Under the pieces are notes generated by a model. The model made no database searches. It had not been told where the DNA came from and worked only from the letters and a program-made list of their open reading frames with translations. From NCBI GenBank assembly GCA_003139995.1, contig PLIC01000138.1, forward strand, positions 5,710 to 42,018: 36,309 nucleotides of DNA. The letters run 5' to 3'. Shown here one piece after another: positions 16,037 to 24,516 of the stretch. A program made the position numbers and the translations under genes. Each line of letters opens with the position of its first letter. The first letter of the stretch is position 1. Source of the stretch: Candidatus Acidiflorens stordalenmirensis. Its GTDB lineage: Bacteria > Acidobacteriota > Terriglobia > Terriglobales > Acidobacteriaceae.

Positions 16037-18112
16037 TCAGTGTGTCGCGGTTCTTGCTTGCGTGTTCTCGCGCAGAACACTGGGTGCCTCCGGTTGCGAA
16101 GCGGGCGCGGCACTTACAGGTGTCGACACCTTCTCAAGTGGGAGTTCCACGGTGACGCGAGCGCCCTCCGACAGATTCTCGATGCGAATATCACCACCCT
16201 GGTCCTTGACGATGCCATAACAAATACTCAGCCCGAGGCCCGTCCCCTCTCCGACCGGCTTGGTGGTGTAGAAGGGATCGAATGTCCGGCTCGCATTGGA
16301 AAAGCCGAGCCCGGTATCTTCGACTTCGAGGATCCCTTTTCCTCCGCGCTCGTAAGCGCGCAAAGTGACCCGTTTCATCTTCACTTCCGGAACGTTCACG
16401 GCGTCGACTGCATTGTTGATCAGATTCAGCAGAATCTGCCTGATCTGATCTTCGTCGATGGCGACGGGCCCCAACCCCGGCTGGATATCGACAATTGTCT
16501 CCAGATTCCGCGCACGCGTGCTGTATTCGCGCAGGGCCAACACCTCGTGCACGATGGGTGCCAAATCCACAAACCCGCGCTCCATTGGCGCCTGCCGGGA
16601 AAAGCGCAGTAAGTTGTCCACGATTCGTTTCATCCGGCGACTCTCGTTTACCAGTTTGTCGAGGCGGCTGCGAGCCACTCCGGGCGCGATCGAGTCGCCC
16701 AACAGGTCGCCGTATCCCATCACTGCGGTCAAGGGATTGTTCAGTTCGTGGGCTACTCCGGCGACTAACTGCCCCAAAGCAGCGAGTCTCTCCGAGCGGG
16801 ACAACTGCTCCTGCAGCGCTTTCAGTTGCAGCGCAACCGCCAGGTCCGCTGCCAACAACTCGATGCGTGTCAATTGACTCGCATTCACTTTCTCAACGCG
16901 CTTGGGATCAGCGACGGCGATCGACCCCAGACAGCCTCCACGGGTTGAGCCCATGGGAATCAGCAACTCATCGCCGGTATTCCAGAAGGGGTTCGGCTCA
17001 TATTGCAATGAGCTCATCAAGGGCTTGTACTTCGCGGCCCTCTCGTTTGAGAGCAGAAACGAATTCTGGCCGATCATTCGCCCGCAGGCGCAAGCATCCT
17101 CAATATCTTCCGTAGTCCACTGCCGCGCTCTCTCATACATCTCGTTCTGCGCCGATGGGGAAAGACCGCAGGCGCCGGCCACGCCCAGGGCGCGTCCGGC
17201 ATCGTTGAGGTGAATCACGGCAACGCGGAAGTTCGTAACCTCGGTCAAGGCGGTGGCAATCTCGCCGCACAGGGAATTTACGGTGGCCCCGCTGAGCAAT
17301 TGCGACGTGATGGAAGAGAAACGTTGCATCTGCTGGTTCTGTTCGCGGTCGTTGCGATGCATGTCCTCGACAATGGTTAGGATCATGCCGAAGGCTACGA
17401 ACATCTTGGGAACGTTCCAGATCTCAGCCGGAATGTGCACTTGCGGGATCAAGTAATCCGTCAGCATTCCGACCGGAAATACCGCACCCCAGAAGAAGAA
17501 ACCAACCGTGACCGTAAGAACGCCGGGAGAGGCGCGCCAGTGGTTGCGGCACATGAGCAACGCGGGCAGCCCGAAGCCAAGTCCAAGGAGAGCAGTACCA
17601 CCGGTATCGAACGAACCGCGCGCGGCGGCATGGATTGCCCAGAAGCCAATCCCTGCTAGGAACAACGCAAAAGGGACCGAATATGCGGGGGCCCTCGGAT
17701 GGTTCCAGAAAAGAAAGGTAATTCCGCCGGCGAAACAGGCGAACAGGCAAAGCACAAAAGGCCAACGCAGATGCAAATCGTATGAGCTCAAAACAAAATA
17801 AGCCACCGAGGGGACTCCGGTGACGAGCAGCAACCAGGTTCTTTTTGCGCGATCCTCGGCCACCGAGGAAACAGAGGTCAGAAATACGATGGCGGACGCT
17901 TGCAGAGAACCCAAATCCACTGCCAGCAGAGCCGGGTTGATGTCTCCAGTGGCAGGCTCGAAGAGCTGGGCAAGAAAGTGAACGAATACCAAGTACCAGG
18001 CGACCTTGCAAAGCCTGGATCGCGCAGAGCGAACGTGCCGCTCGAGACAAGCGAAGATTCCCGCCAGCACCGCAACCGTGATCAGGGTGGGGATCTGTTC
18101 AAGCCAACTCAT
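16037..18112 (-). CDS. Multi-TM sensor histidine kinase with GAF domain
   Basis: The 691-residue kinase has about eight membrane helices in residues 5-250 (for example WYLVFVHFLAQLF, FVLCLFACFAGGITFLFW and VTVGFFFWGAVFPVGML). A GAF-like domain follows (about 260-425: LSGATVNSLCGEIATALTEV, ELLIPMGSTRGGCLGSIAV), then a short coiled helix. The DHp domain has His455 in VAGVAHELNNPLTAVMGYGD. The ATPase domain carries the N box LLNLINNAVDAV, the G1 box VEDTGLGFS and the G2 box GEGTGLGLSICYG. It has no receiver domain, so its partner is elsewhere. The divergent hybrid kinase and its sigma-54 activator start about 700 bases away, making them plausible but unproven partners. The C-terminal 25 residues are Pro/Ala-rich. 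Confidence 0.9.
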   Translation of the reverse strand: MSWLEQIPTLITVAVLAGIFACLERHVRSARSRLCKVAWYLVFVHFLAQLFEPATGDINPALLAVDLGSLQASAIVFLTSVSSVAEDRAKRTWLLLVTGVPSVAYFVLSSYDLHLRWPFVLCLFACFAGGITFLFWNHPRAPAYSVPFALFLAGIGFWAIHAAARGSFDTGGTALLGLGFGLPALLMCRNHWRASPGVLTVTVGFFFWGAVFPVGMLTDYLIPQVHIPAEIWNVPKMFVAFGMILTIVEDMHRNDREQNQQMQRFSSITSQLLSGATVNSLCGEIATALTEVTNFRVAVIHLNDAGRALGVAGACGLSPSAQNEMYERARQWTTEDIEDACACGRMIGQNSFLLSNERAAKYKPLMSSLQYEPNPFWNTGDELLIPMGSTRGGCLGSIAVADPKRVEKVNASQLTRIELLAADLAVALQLKALQEQLSRSERLAALGQLVAGVAHELNNPLTAVMGYGDLLGDSIAPGVARSRLDKLVNESRRMKRIVDNLLRFSRQAPMERGFVDLAPIVHEVLALREYSTRARNLETIVDIQPGLGPVAIDEDQIRQILLNLINNAVDAVNVPEVKMKRVTLRAYERGGKGILEVEDTGLGFSNASRTFDPFYTTKPVGEGTGLGLSICYGIVKDQGGDIRIENLSEGARVTVELPLEKVSTPVSAAPASQPEAPSVLRENTQARTATH

Positions 18113-18347
18113 AGCGACACCAAGATGACAAGTGTCTCTCCGCCGCCGGACCCGGACAAGGTGTCCACGGTCACGCGAAAGGCGTTACTCGCCTGTGAAC
18201 CATTGGTGCCATCGCCCGCGGGCCGCTCTCGCTCATTTGGGCATAGCACTCAAGTGGGGGTGAGTAAGCGCCCCTCACAACCGGAGCTATGGCAGCGCGC
18301 ACTGAGACCAAGCGGGGAAAGTTGGATGTCGATGTCAGACCCCTGAC

Positions 18348-18398
18348 CGGGCATTCGATTCCCCGTAGAGACGCGGCTTGCCCGGTCTCTACGGGCGG
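18348..18398. repeat. REP-like palindromic repeat, family B, copy 1
   Basis: The arms CCCGTAGAGAC (18362-18372) and GTCTCTACGGG (18385-18395) are a perfect 11-base inverted repeat around GCGGCTTGCCCG. The flanks share similarity with 31066-31116, and the core recurs at 25962-26014. Confidence 0.88.
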
Positions 18399-18581
18399 AA
18401 GAACTTACGATATCGCTGAAGCGATGCCCCCGGGCGAGGAGGCCCGTCGCTCCGCTGGGTCTCGAATTGGGGCGGCTGTCGTCCCCGTATTGGGATTTCG
18501 GCATCGGTGCCCCCATCTCCAGTCTTATTTTTTCCGAATCGTCATTCCTTACGAATTATCGCGGGAATCATCGCCCGGAAT

Positions 18582-18602
18582 CATCACAAATTTGGTGTGA
18601 TG
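18582..18602. repeat. Short inverted repeat CATCACA/TGTGATG
   Basis: Seven-base perfect arms flank a 7-base AT-rich loop. The left half plus loop (CATCACAAATTT) also occurs at 24057-24068. It could be an operator in the upstream region of the hybrid kinase, but no regulator is implied by the sequence alone. Confidence 0.4.
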
Positions 18603-18819
18603 GATCGCACTTAGCGGCGATGGGGTTCCGCACTAGACTTTCCCTAATCAGGTTTAGCGCGGTTCATTCGCGGAAAAGTTGGGCTGTCTTTTTCCCAGCT
18701 TGGAATCGCAAGATTTGCAATGTTCCGTCGCTGCCACCATTTTTTGCGGTTTCTCGGGACCGAACATGGATGCGGCGGTCGGGCGGGCGGCGGGCTAAAT
18801 CTTGAGGAGTGATGCCGGC

Positions 18820-20541
18820 ATGAACGTCGTGAGGCAATTTCCGGCGGCGCGCGAATACGAGCGCGATCCGCGGTTCCGGGCGATGTTTGAAGGGGCCGCG
18901 ATTGGAATCGGGATTTGCCAGCTCGATGGCCGGATTCTGGAAGCGAATCCTGCGCTCAGCAGAATGCTCGGCTACAGCCAAGAGGAACTGGCAGGCGCGC
19001 ACGCTGGCGAGCTCTATCCAGAACTTCGCCGTGGGCCAAATCCGGAACTTCATCGCGAACTTGGCCGCGAAACTCATCCCGACAATTTTTCGCCAGACGA
19101 ACGCTTGCTGCGCGAGTTGATGCGGGGCGAGCGCGGCTCGTTCGAAATCGAAAAACGCTACCGGCGCAAAGACGGTTCCGAGCTGTGGGGATATCTGACG
19201 GTGTCGCTGGGGCGCGACGCCCGCCGCCAGCCCGCCTTCCTGATCGCGATGCTGGCGGACGCGACCGAGCACAGGCGAGTGGAAGCACATCTGCGGGAAG
19301 CCGAGAAGATGGAAGTCATCGGACGACTGGCGGGAGGAATCGCGCACGACTTCAATAACCTGCTGACCGGCATTCTGCTGTACTGCGACCTGCTGAGCGC
19401 TGGGTTGGAGAGCGCTGGACGGGAGAGCGGCGGATTTGAAAGCGGTGGATTGGCCAGCGGCGGATGGGAGCCGAGCGAACTGTGCCAGCACGTGGAAGAA
19501 GTCCGCATGGCGGGCGAGCAAGGCGCTGCCTTGACGCATCAGCTATTGGCGATCGCGCGCAAGCAAGCGGCGGAGCCACGGCCGATCCCGATCAACGAAA
19601 TTGTGGCTTCCACGGAGAATCTGTTGCAGCGGCTGATCGGCGAGCAGATTGAACTGGTCATCGCGCTCGACCCCGGCGCCGGACGGGTCCTGGCCGATCC
19701 GGCACAGTTGCGGCAGATCCTGTTGAACCTGGTGCTGAACGCGCGCGATGCCATGCCGCAGGGCGGAAAGATCGGGTTGAGCACGCGGGTTGCGGAGTTT
19801 CCCAGTGAATTTCCTGGCAAAGTCTCTAGTAACGCTGGACCCGGCGCTGCCCGGCGCGCCGTCTCGCTGGTGGTGGAAGACAACGGCTGCGGCATGGATG
19901 CGGAGACTCGCGCGCGGCTGTTCGAGCCTTTCTTCACCACCAAGAATCCGGGAGAAGGGACGGGTCTGGGTCTGGCGACGGTGCAGCGCATCGTTAGTGA
20001 GTCGGGCGGGACGATCGCGGTGGAGACCGAGCCGGGACGCGGCACCTGCATTGAAGTGTTCTTCCCGGCGCTCGAGCCTGCTATCGGCGAAACCGCGGAC
20101 GAGGAGCGCTCGAAGCATTCCTCGAACCGCGCGAGTCCGCCGGTGGTGCCGGCGCGCGCAGGCAAAGTTCTTCATGAAGCCAGCCGCAAAACTATTTTGC
20201 TGGCGGACGACCATCCCACGGCGCGCAAATCCATGCAGCGCGTCTTGCTGCATGCCGGATACCGGATTCTGCCCGCGGCCAGCGGGATGGAAGCGCTGAA
20301 AATTTTCGCGGAACATTCCGGGGCGGTCGATCTGCTCATCGCCGACCGCATGATGCCGGGGATGAATGGGCAGGAACTCGCGGAAACATTGCTCCGGCAG
20401 AAGCCGGGCCTGAAGGTCGTGTTGGTTTCCGGCTACGAAGATGCGCCCGTGGGATTGGCAGCGGGCGCGGTTGAGCTGGTGCGCAAGCCATTTTCCGGAA
20501 AGGCTCTCATCGAACGCGTGGTGGAAGTTCTGCAATCGTGA
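18820..20541 (+). CDS. PAS-histidine kinase-receiver hybrid
   Basis: The start is ATG 18820, preceded by GAGGAG at 18804-18809. A TTG at 18802 is less likely. The 573-residue cytosolic protein has a PAS domain (about 20-140: FEGAAIGIGICQLDGRILEA, RRKDGSELWGYLTVSLG). The DHp domain has His176 in AGGIAHDFNNLLTGILLYCD. The ATPase domain has the N box LNLVLNARDAMPQGG, the G1 box VEDNGCGMD and the G2 box GEGTGLGLATVQ. The C-terminal receiver has the acidic pair ADD, the phosphoacceptor in LLIADRMMPGMNG and the Lys in VRKPF. Uniquely, residues 193-217 of the DHp helix hairpin are five repeats of S-[AG]-G-x-[EA]. It ends 75 bases before a sigma-54 activator gene and likely feeds it or a phosphorelay. 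Confidence 0.92.
   Translation: MNVVRQFPAAREYERDPRFRAMFEGAAIGIGICQLDGRILEANPALSRMLGYSQEELAGAHAGELYPELRRGPNPELHRELGRETHPDNFSPDERLLRELMRGERGSFEIEKRYRRKDGSELWGYLTVSLGRDARRQPAFLIAMLADATEHRRVEAHLREAEKMEVIGRLAGGIAHDFNNLLTGILLYCDLLSAGLESAGRESGGFESGGLASGGWEPSELCQHVEEVRMAGEQGAALTHQLLAIARKQAAEPRPIPINEIVASTENLLQRLIGEQIELVIALDPGAGRVLADPAQLRQILLNLVLNARDAMPQGGKIGLSTRVAEFPSEFPGKVSSNAGPGAARRAVSLVVEDNGCGMDAETRARLFEPFFTTKNPGEGTGLGLATVQRIVSESGGTIAVETEPGRGTCIEVFFPALEPAIGETADEERSKHSSNRASPPVVPARAGKVLHEASRKTILLADDHPTARKSMQRVLLHAGYRILPAASGMEALKIFAEHSGAVDLLIADRMMPGMNGQELAETLLRQKPGLKVVLVSGYEDAPVGLAAGAVELVRKPFSGKALIERVVEVLQS
19396..19470 (+). repeat. 15-bp in-frame minisatellite, five units
   Basis: Five consecutive 15-base units with consensus AGCGGCGGATTGGAG encode SAGLE, SAGRE, SGGFE, SGGLA and SGGWE. 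The array sits between the two helices of the dimerisation domain of the hybrid kinase. Copy number can change by slippage without breaking the frame. Confidence 0.93.
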
Positions 20542-20616
20542 AGCTGGCAACCCGGTAAGTTCGTCGATCGTGAAGTTTTGGGCCCGTGAAGTTCGGCATC
20601 GCAAGGGAGATTCGCC

Positions 20617-22068
20617 ATGGTTACTGCAACGAACGCTGCCGTCCTCAGCCATCCCCCGCAAATCGAGGGAGCGAATTTCTTGAATCTTCTGATCGTGGAC
20701 GACGACCGCGCCATCCGCGAGGGCTGCCGCGAGGTGGCGCAATCGCTCGGATTCAACACACAAGTGGCGGAGTCCGCCGAACAGGCCTACCGGCTGCTCG
20801 ACAGCTCCGGCACCGACGCCGTGCTGCTGGACATGCGGCTGCCGGGCGCGAGCGGCCTCGAAGCGCTGCATACGATCAAGAAGCATCGCGCCGACGCGCT
20901 GGTGATCGTGGTGACCGGCTATGGCACGGTGCAGTCGGCGGTGCAAGCCATGAAAGATGGCGCGTACGATTACGTCACCAAACCCTTCAGCATGGAAGAA
21001 CTGCGCCTGCTGCTGGAGCGGGTGGCCGGGCATCTGCGGCTGAAGACGGAGAACCGGGTGCTGCGGGAAACCATCAAATCGCGGCAGGGGTTCGGCAACA
21101 TCATCGGGCGCGCGCCGGAGATGGAGAAGCTCTACCGCATCATCGCCAAAGCCGGACAGAGCGCGCATCCGGTGCTGATTCTGGGGGAAAGCGGCACGGG
21201 TAAGGAGCTGGTCGCGAAATCCATTCACTTCGCCGGCGCCTTCCGCAACAAGCCGTTCATTCCGGTGGACTGCGGATCGCTGGTGCCGACGCTGATCGAA
21301 AGCGAACTGTTCGGCCACGTGCGCGGCGCCTTCACGGGCGCGACCCATCCCAAGGACGGGCTGCTGGCGATCGCCGAGGGGGGCACAGTATTCCTGGATG
21401 AGATTGGCGAGTTGCCGACCGACTTGCAGGCGAAACTGTTGCGGGCGATTCAGGAGAAGGAGATTCGTCCGGTGGGGAGCGTGAGGCGGGTTCCCATCAA
21501 CGTGCGGATTCTGGCCGCGACCAATCGCGATCTGGAGCGGGCCGTGGCCGAGGGCACGTTCCGCCGCGATCTTTTTTTCCGGCTCAACGTGCTGACCCTG
21601 CGGATCCCCCCGCTGCGCGAACGGAGGCAGGACATCCCGCTGCTGGTGGCGCATGTTCTCGAGCGCATCGGCCGCGAGGCGGGAAACGAAAAGACCATCT
21701 CGGACGAGGCGCTCAAGGCGCTGCTGAATTACGACTGGCCCGGCAACGTGCGCGAACTGGAGAACTCGCTGGAGCGGGCGTGCGCGCTCAGCAGCGCGAA
21801 CGAAATTCAGATGCGCGATCTTCCCACCCAGATTTACAGCGCGCCCATCGACTTGATGGGGATGAGCCAGCCGGCCAACGGCATCGTCCCCATGGCGGAG
21901 ATGGAGAAACAGACCATCATGAACGCGCTGACGCAGGTGAACGGAGACAAAATGCTGGCGGCGCGGCTGCTGGGTATTGGAAAAACCACTCTGTACCGCA
22001 AGCTGAAAGAGTACGAGTCCCAAAACTGGGCTGTCGGGCAAAGCGCTGGTGCCAGAACGGGAGGTTAA
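20617..22068 (+). CDS. Sigma-54-dependent response regulator (NtrC type)
   Basis: The 483-residue protein has an N-terminal extension of about 22 residues and then a receiver (acidic DDD at 28-30, phosphoacceptor D72 in [12 protein letters not shown], Lys in VTKPF). The AAA+ domain follows, with Walker A GESGTGKE, the GAFTGA loop, Walker [10 protein letters not shown] and [16 protein letters not shown]. The C-terminal Fis-type helix-turn-helix is [30 protein letters not shown] precedes ATG 20617. It probably receives phosphate from the hybrid kinase just upstream or from another kinase in the cluster. A near-consensus sigma-54 promoter lies about 46 bases after its stop, in front of the small REC/DHp-like gene. 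Confidence 0.93.
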   Translation: MVTATNAAVLSHPPQIEGANFLNLLIVDDDRAIREGCREVAQSLGFNTQVAESAEQAYRLLDSSGTDAVLLDMRLPGASGLEALHTIKKHRADALVIVVTGYGTVQSAVQAMKDGAYDYVTKPFSMEELRLLLERVAGHLRLKTENRVLRETIKSRQGFGNIIGRAPEMEKLYRIIAKAGQSAHPVLILGESGTGKELVAKSIHFAGAFRNKPFIPVDCGSLVPTLIESELFGHVRGAFTGATHPKDGLLAIAEGGTVFLDEIGELPTDLQAKLLRAIQEKEIRPVGSVRRVPINVRILAATNRDLERAVAEGTFRRDLFFRLNVLTLRIPPLRERRQDIPLLVAHVLERIGREAGNEKTISDEALKALLNYDWPGNVRELENSLERACALSSANEIQMRDLPTQIYSAPIDLMGMSQPANGIVPMAEMEKQTIMNALTQVNGDKMLAARLLGIGKTTLYRKLKEYESQNWAVGQSAGARTGG

Positions 22069-22114
22069 GCGGAAGGCCGAGTGCGCAACCCATTTATTTT
22101 CAGGCTAAAACAAT

Positions 22115-22129
22115 TGGCCCGGAAGTTGC
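22115..22129 (+). promoter_or_regulatory. Candidate sigma-54 (-24/-12) promoter
   Basis: TGGCCCG-GAAG-TTGC matches the consensus TGGCACG-N4-TTGC at 10 of 11 fixed positions with correct GG/GC spacing. The predicted start would be about 22141, two bases before the ATG of the next gene. The site directly follows a sigma-54 activator gene, which makes autoregulated local control plausible. A match this good could also arise by chance about once in a window of this size. Confidence 0.5.
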
Positions 22130-22142
22130 GGAAGGATTCAGC

Positions 22143-22664
22143 ATGATCCTTCTTGTGACGGCGAGTGAGCGAGCATCCGAGTGCGCCGCGGCGCTGCGTG
22201 AGGCGACAGGCGAGAAGGTAGTGGTGGCGGAAAGTCTGGTCCGGGCAACCACACTTTTGCGGGCGGAATGCTACCTGGCGGTCGTGCTCGATCAGCACCT
22301 GCTCGAAACCGAGCCGAATGAAGTCGAGACCACGCTCGACCACCTGGGCACCGCCATGCCGGTGCAGGTCAATCTGGCGATCAGTGGAATGGAGCGTCTG
22401 GTGCGGGAGGTCCGGGCGGCCGTGCAGCGCCGCCAGCGCGAGGAAGTGAAGGCCCGCCGAGTGGCGATCTTCAGGTTCCACAGCGAACTGAATGGCACGG
22501 TCACGGCGTTGCTGCTGTCCATTGAACTCGCCCTGGAAGCCCCCGGTCTGCCGGCGGCGGCGGCCGAAAAGCTGCAGTCGGTGTACGAACTGGTGAAGAA
22601 ACTCCGGAAGCAATTAGAGAGCGCGGATCCAACAGGAGAGCCCGAACCAGCTGCGGGCGTTTAA
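22143..22664 (+). CDS. Small protein with degenerate receiver and DHp-like helices
   Basis: The 173-residue protein starts at ATG 22143, after GGAAGGA. Residues 1-100 follow a receiver pattern (MILLVTASERASECAAALRE, then a strand ending YLAVVLDQHLLE with Asp50 where the phosphoacceptor would be). The N-terminal acidic pair and the late Lys are missing. Residues 105-155 are two helices like a histidine kinase dimerisation domain, with His113 in FRFHSELNGTVTALLLSIEL, but there is no ATPase domain. I know no named family for this arrangement. It follows the sigma-54 activator and may be a phosphotransfer or inhibitory adaptor in the same circuit. That role is inference. An alternative is a receiver-fold protein of other function. 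Confidence 0.68.
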   Translation: MILLVTASERASECAAALREATGEKVVVAESLVRATTLLRAECYLAVVLDQHLLETEPNEVETTLDHLGTAMPVQVNLAISGMERLVREVRAAVQRRQREEVKARRVAIFRFHSELNGTVTALLLSIELALEAPGLPAAAAEKLQSVYELVKKLRKQLESADPTGEPEPAAGV

Positions 22665-22672
22665 GGCGGCTT

Positions 22673-22788
22673 TAGAGCGGATTCAGCGTTGCTGTATCCC
22701 GCTCGTGTGGGGACGGGCGCCCTCGCCCGTCCATGCCGAGCGCAACTCGGCAGTTGCCGGCGGCTACAGCAACTATGGATTTGCTCTA
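22673..22788. mobile_element. MITE-like 116-bp element, copy 1
   Basis: The ends are imperfect inverted repeats: the left reads TAGAGCGGATTCAGCGTTGC and continues TGTA, and the right end reverse-complements to TAGAGCAAATCCATAGTTGC plus TGTA. The outermost bases are TA on both sides, consistent with a TA target site. Inside are two hairpins, GGACGGGC..GCCCGTCC and GCCGAG..CTCGGC. The second copy at 25783-25898 has the same length and is about 90-95% identical by eye. It lies between the convergent REC/DHp-like gene and murB, ending 20 bases from the murB stop. Confidence 0.8.
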
Positions 22789-22808
22789 GCCCCTGAAGGC
22801 CATCCCGC

Positions 22809-23879
22809 TCAAAATCCTACGAACACCGGCTCCGGCTCGAGCAGGATTCCCCACGCTTCCTGCACGCCGTGTTGGATTTCATCTTTCAGGCCGACAATGT
22901 CGCTCGCCTTCGCGTCTCCGCGGTTGATCAGCGCCAGCGCATGTTTGCGCGAGATTCCGGCCGCTCCTAGCGCATACCCCTTGGAGAACCCCGAGTGTTC
23001 CACCAGCCATGCCGCGGAAACCTTGCGTTGCGCGTCGAGAGCGGGGTAGCTGGGAATCTCGATTCCTTTCGACGCGGCGCGTGCGGCCAGCTCTTTGAAC
23101 TGCGCCTCGCCGAGCACGGGATTCTTGAAGAACGATCCGGCGCTGCGGCAATCGTCGTCGCCGGGGACAATTAGCATTCCCTTGCTTCGCCTTATCTCGC
23201 GCACCGCCTCGCGCACTTCAGCGAGCGATGGCGGCGTCTTTTTTTCGGCAAGGCGCGCCGCAAAATGCCTTTGCAAATCGGCATACTTCAAATTCGGAGT
23301 GCCACCGCGCTTTAACCAGTAGTTCAGTCGCAAGATAATGTAGCGCCCACGTTCCGTGGTATTAAAGATGCTGGAGCGATAACGGAATTCGCACGCCGGC
23401 TTGGGCAGAACCACAATGCGATCTTCTCTTAGGTCGAGAGCGCGCACCGATTCGATCGTGTCCGCGACCTCCTGCCCATAGGCGCCGACGTTTTGCACGG
23501 GCGTGCCCCCGACGCTGCCCGGAATTCCGCTCAGGCACTCGACTCCCGCGCAATTCTGCGCGACCGCCTGCGCGACAAAGTCATCCCAGTTGACGCCTGC
23601 GCCCACGCTGAAGAGCACGGCGTTACCCGTTGCGTCGTTGGTATTTGGAGAAGAAATTCCGCCGATCGCGATTTTCAGCGCCAGTCCCGGCCAGCCGGAA
23701 TCGGAAACCACCAGGTTGCTTCCCCCGCCCAACACAAACAGCGGCAGGCCGCGGGCTTTCGCAAACTGCGCGGCCTCGCGAACGTCTTCTTCTCTCCGCA
23801 GTTCCGCAAAGTAGCGCGCCGCCCCGCCCACCTGCAAGGTGGTCAGCGGCGCCAGCGGAACGTTTTCCTGAATCGTCAT
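22809..23879 (-). CDS. murB: UDP-N-acetylenolpyruvoylglucosamine reductase
   Basis: The 356-residue flavoenzyme reduces UDP-GlcNAc-enolpyruvate to UDP-MurNAc with NADPH in peptidoglycan synthesis. The FAD-binding region is clear: TTLQVGGAARYFAE near the N-terminus, LFVLGGGSNLVVSD, then VECLSGIPGSVGGTPVQNVG. The substrate region includes the type I (E. coli-like) FRYRSSIFN and the catalytic Ser in GSFFKNPVL. The C-terminal EPEPVFVGF contains the conserved Glu. Length fits type I MurB. No other mur genes lie near, so it is transcribed alone on the minus strand. Confidence 0.95.
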   Translation of the reverse strand: MTIQENVPLAPLTTLQVGGAARYFAELRREEDVREAAQFAKARGLPLFVLGGGSNLVVSDSGWPGLALKIAIGGISSPNTNDATGNAVLFSVGAGVNWDDFVAQAVAQNCAGVECLSGIPGSVGGTPVQNVGAYGQEVADTIESVRALDLREDRIVVLPKPACEFRYRSSIFNTTERGRYIILRLNYWLKRGGTPNLKYADLQRHFAARLAEKKTPPSLAEVREAVREIRRSKGMLIVPGDDDCRSAGSFFKNPVLGEAQFKELAARAASKGIEIPSYPALDAQRKVSAAWLVEHSGFSKGYALGAAGISRKHALALINRGDAKASDIVGLKDEIQHGVQEAWGILLEPEPVFVGF

Positions 23880-24215
23880 GAGGCTAGTTTCGCTCTACCT
23901 CTAGTTGAGCATCTCATGTCTGCCCGCGCAGGCATATTGAGAACCGAGTTACGTTTCGAAGCGCGATTGTGAATCGACGGCTGGGCGTCTCCTCGGTGAG
24001 CAAGCGGGAGAACGCGTTGACTGGTTCCGTCCATCCGGGGCTCGGCCCGTCCGTTCCATCACAAATTTAAGTAAGCTGCATCACAGCCAAGACCGGCTGG
24101 ATGGGCGGATTATGCACAAATCGGTGACCTCGGCTGGATTCCGGTTACGGGAGCGATGTGGCCGCATGGAATCCGGGCCAGTGTTGCGCAAGAACTGAAG
24201 ACGTGGAGTACTCGA
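23880..24215. other. Intergenic region upstream of murB and a small gene
   Basis: These 336 bases between divergent starts show no gene. They contain two CATCACA copies 22 bases apart (24057-24063, 24079-24085), the first extended to CATCACAAATTT as at 18582-18593, and GC-rich CCGTCC/CATCC repeats before them. Confidence 0.55.
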
Positions 24216-24443
24216 ATGGCGACAGAATTGGATCTGTTCGCAGCCGTTAGCCATGATCGTGATCTGGCCGAGCCGCTCACATCCGCGCAGAAGGAAGCGC
24301 TGCAGCGGGCGATCGCCAAGATTGTTGCGTTGGGCGCGCAAACCGGAGTCAGTGCGGATCAGATGATTGAGTTGCTGAAGTCGGGCATGACCATCTGCGA
24401 ACTGCTGGAGTACCTGTCGGCTCGTTCCAGAGAAAGCGCCTGA
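24216..24443 (+). CDS. Small hypothetical protein (75 residues)
   Basis: ATG 24216 is preceded by GGAG at 24205-24208. Longer readings upstream look non-coding. The product is acidic to neutral and helical (LTSAQKEALQRAIAKIVALG, then VSADQMIELLKSGMTICELL), with a C-terminal EYLSARSRES. It has no signal peptide or membrane helix. I do not recognise a family. Its helix-loop-helix character and the ordered start suggest a real small cytosolic protein. Confidence 0.6.
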   Translation: MATELDLFAAVSHDRDLAEPLTSAQKEALQRAIAKIVALGAQTGVSADQMIELLKSGMTICELLEYLSARSRESA

Positions 24444-24471
24444 ATTCGCGCCGCGCGCAGTAAAGGTTCGG

Positions 24472-24516
24472 GAAGTCCAGGTTCAGGACGCCCAGGTTCA
24501 GGACGACTAGGCTCAG
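24472..24516. repeat. 15-bp tandem repeat, three units
   Basis: The units GAAGTCCAGGTTCAG, GACGCCCAGGTTCAG and GACGACTAGGCTCAG are directly adjacent, just after the 75-residue gene. Confidence 0.85.

Larger units (their letters stand above)
18113..18819. other. Intergenic region between divergent kinase genes
   Basis: This gap of about 700 bases holds no convincing gene. It contains the family B repeat (18348-18398), a variant CG-rich palindrome near 18430-18450 and an AT-richer stretch at 18520-18605. In that stretch a GGAATCATC pair (18564-18572 and 18577-18585) runs into the inverted repeat CATCACA/TGTGATG. Promoters for both flanking kinases are expected here, but I could not assign boxes with confidence. 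Confidence 0.6.

Noticed and set aside
18597-18612. CRP/FNR-like site TGTGA-N6-GCACT
   Set aside because: Only the left half matches well and no CRP-like gene is in view. Chance matches are expected.
19543-22041. Long minus-strand open frame of 832 residues across the hybrid kinase and sigma-54 activator
   Set aside because: It is a shadow of high-GC codon use. It has a His/Arg/Gln-rich composition, no domain pattern, and overlaps two clearly coding genes on the plus strand.
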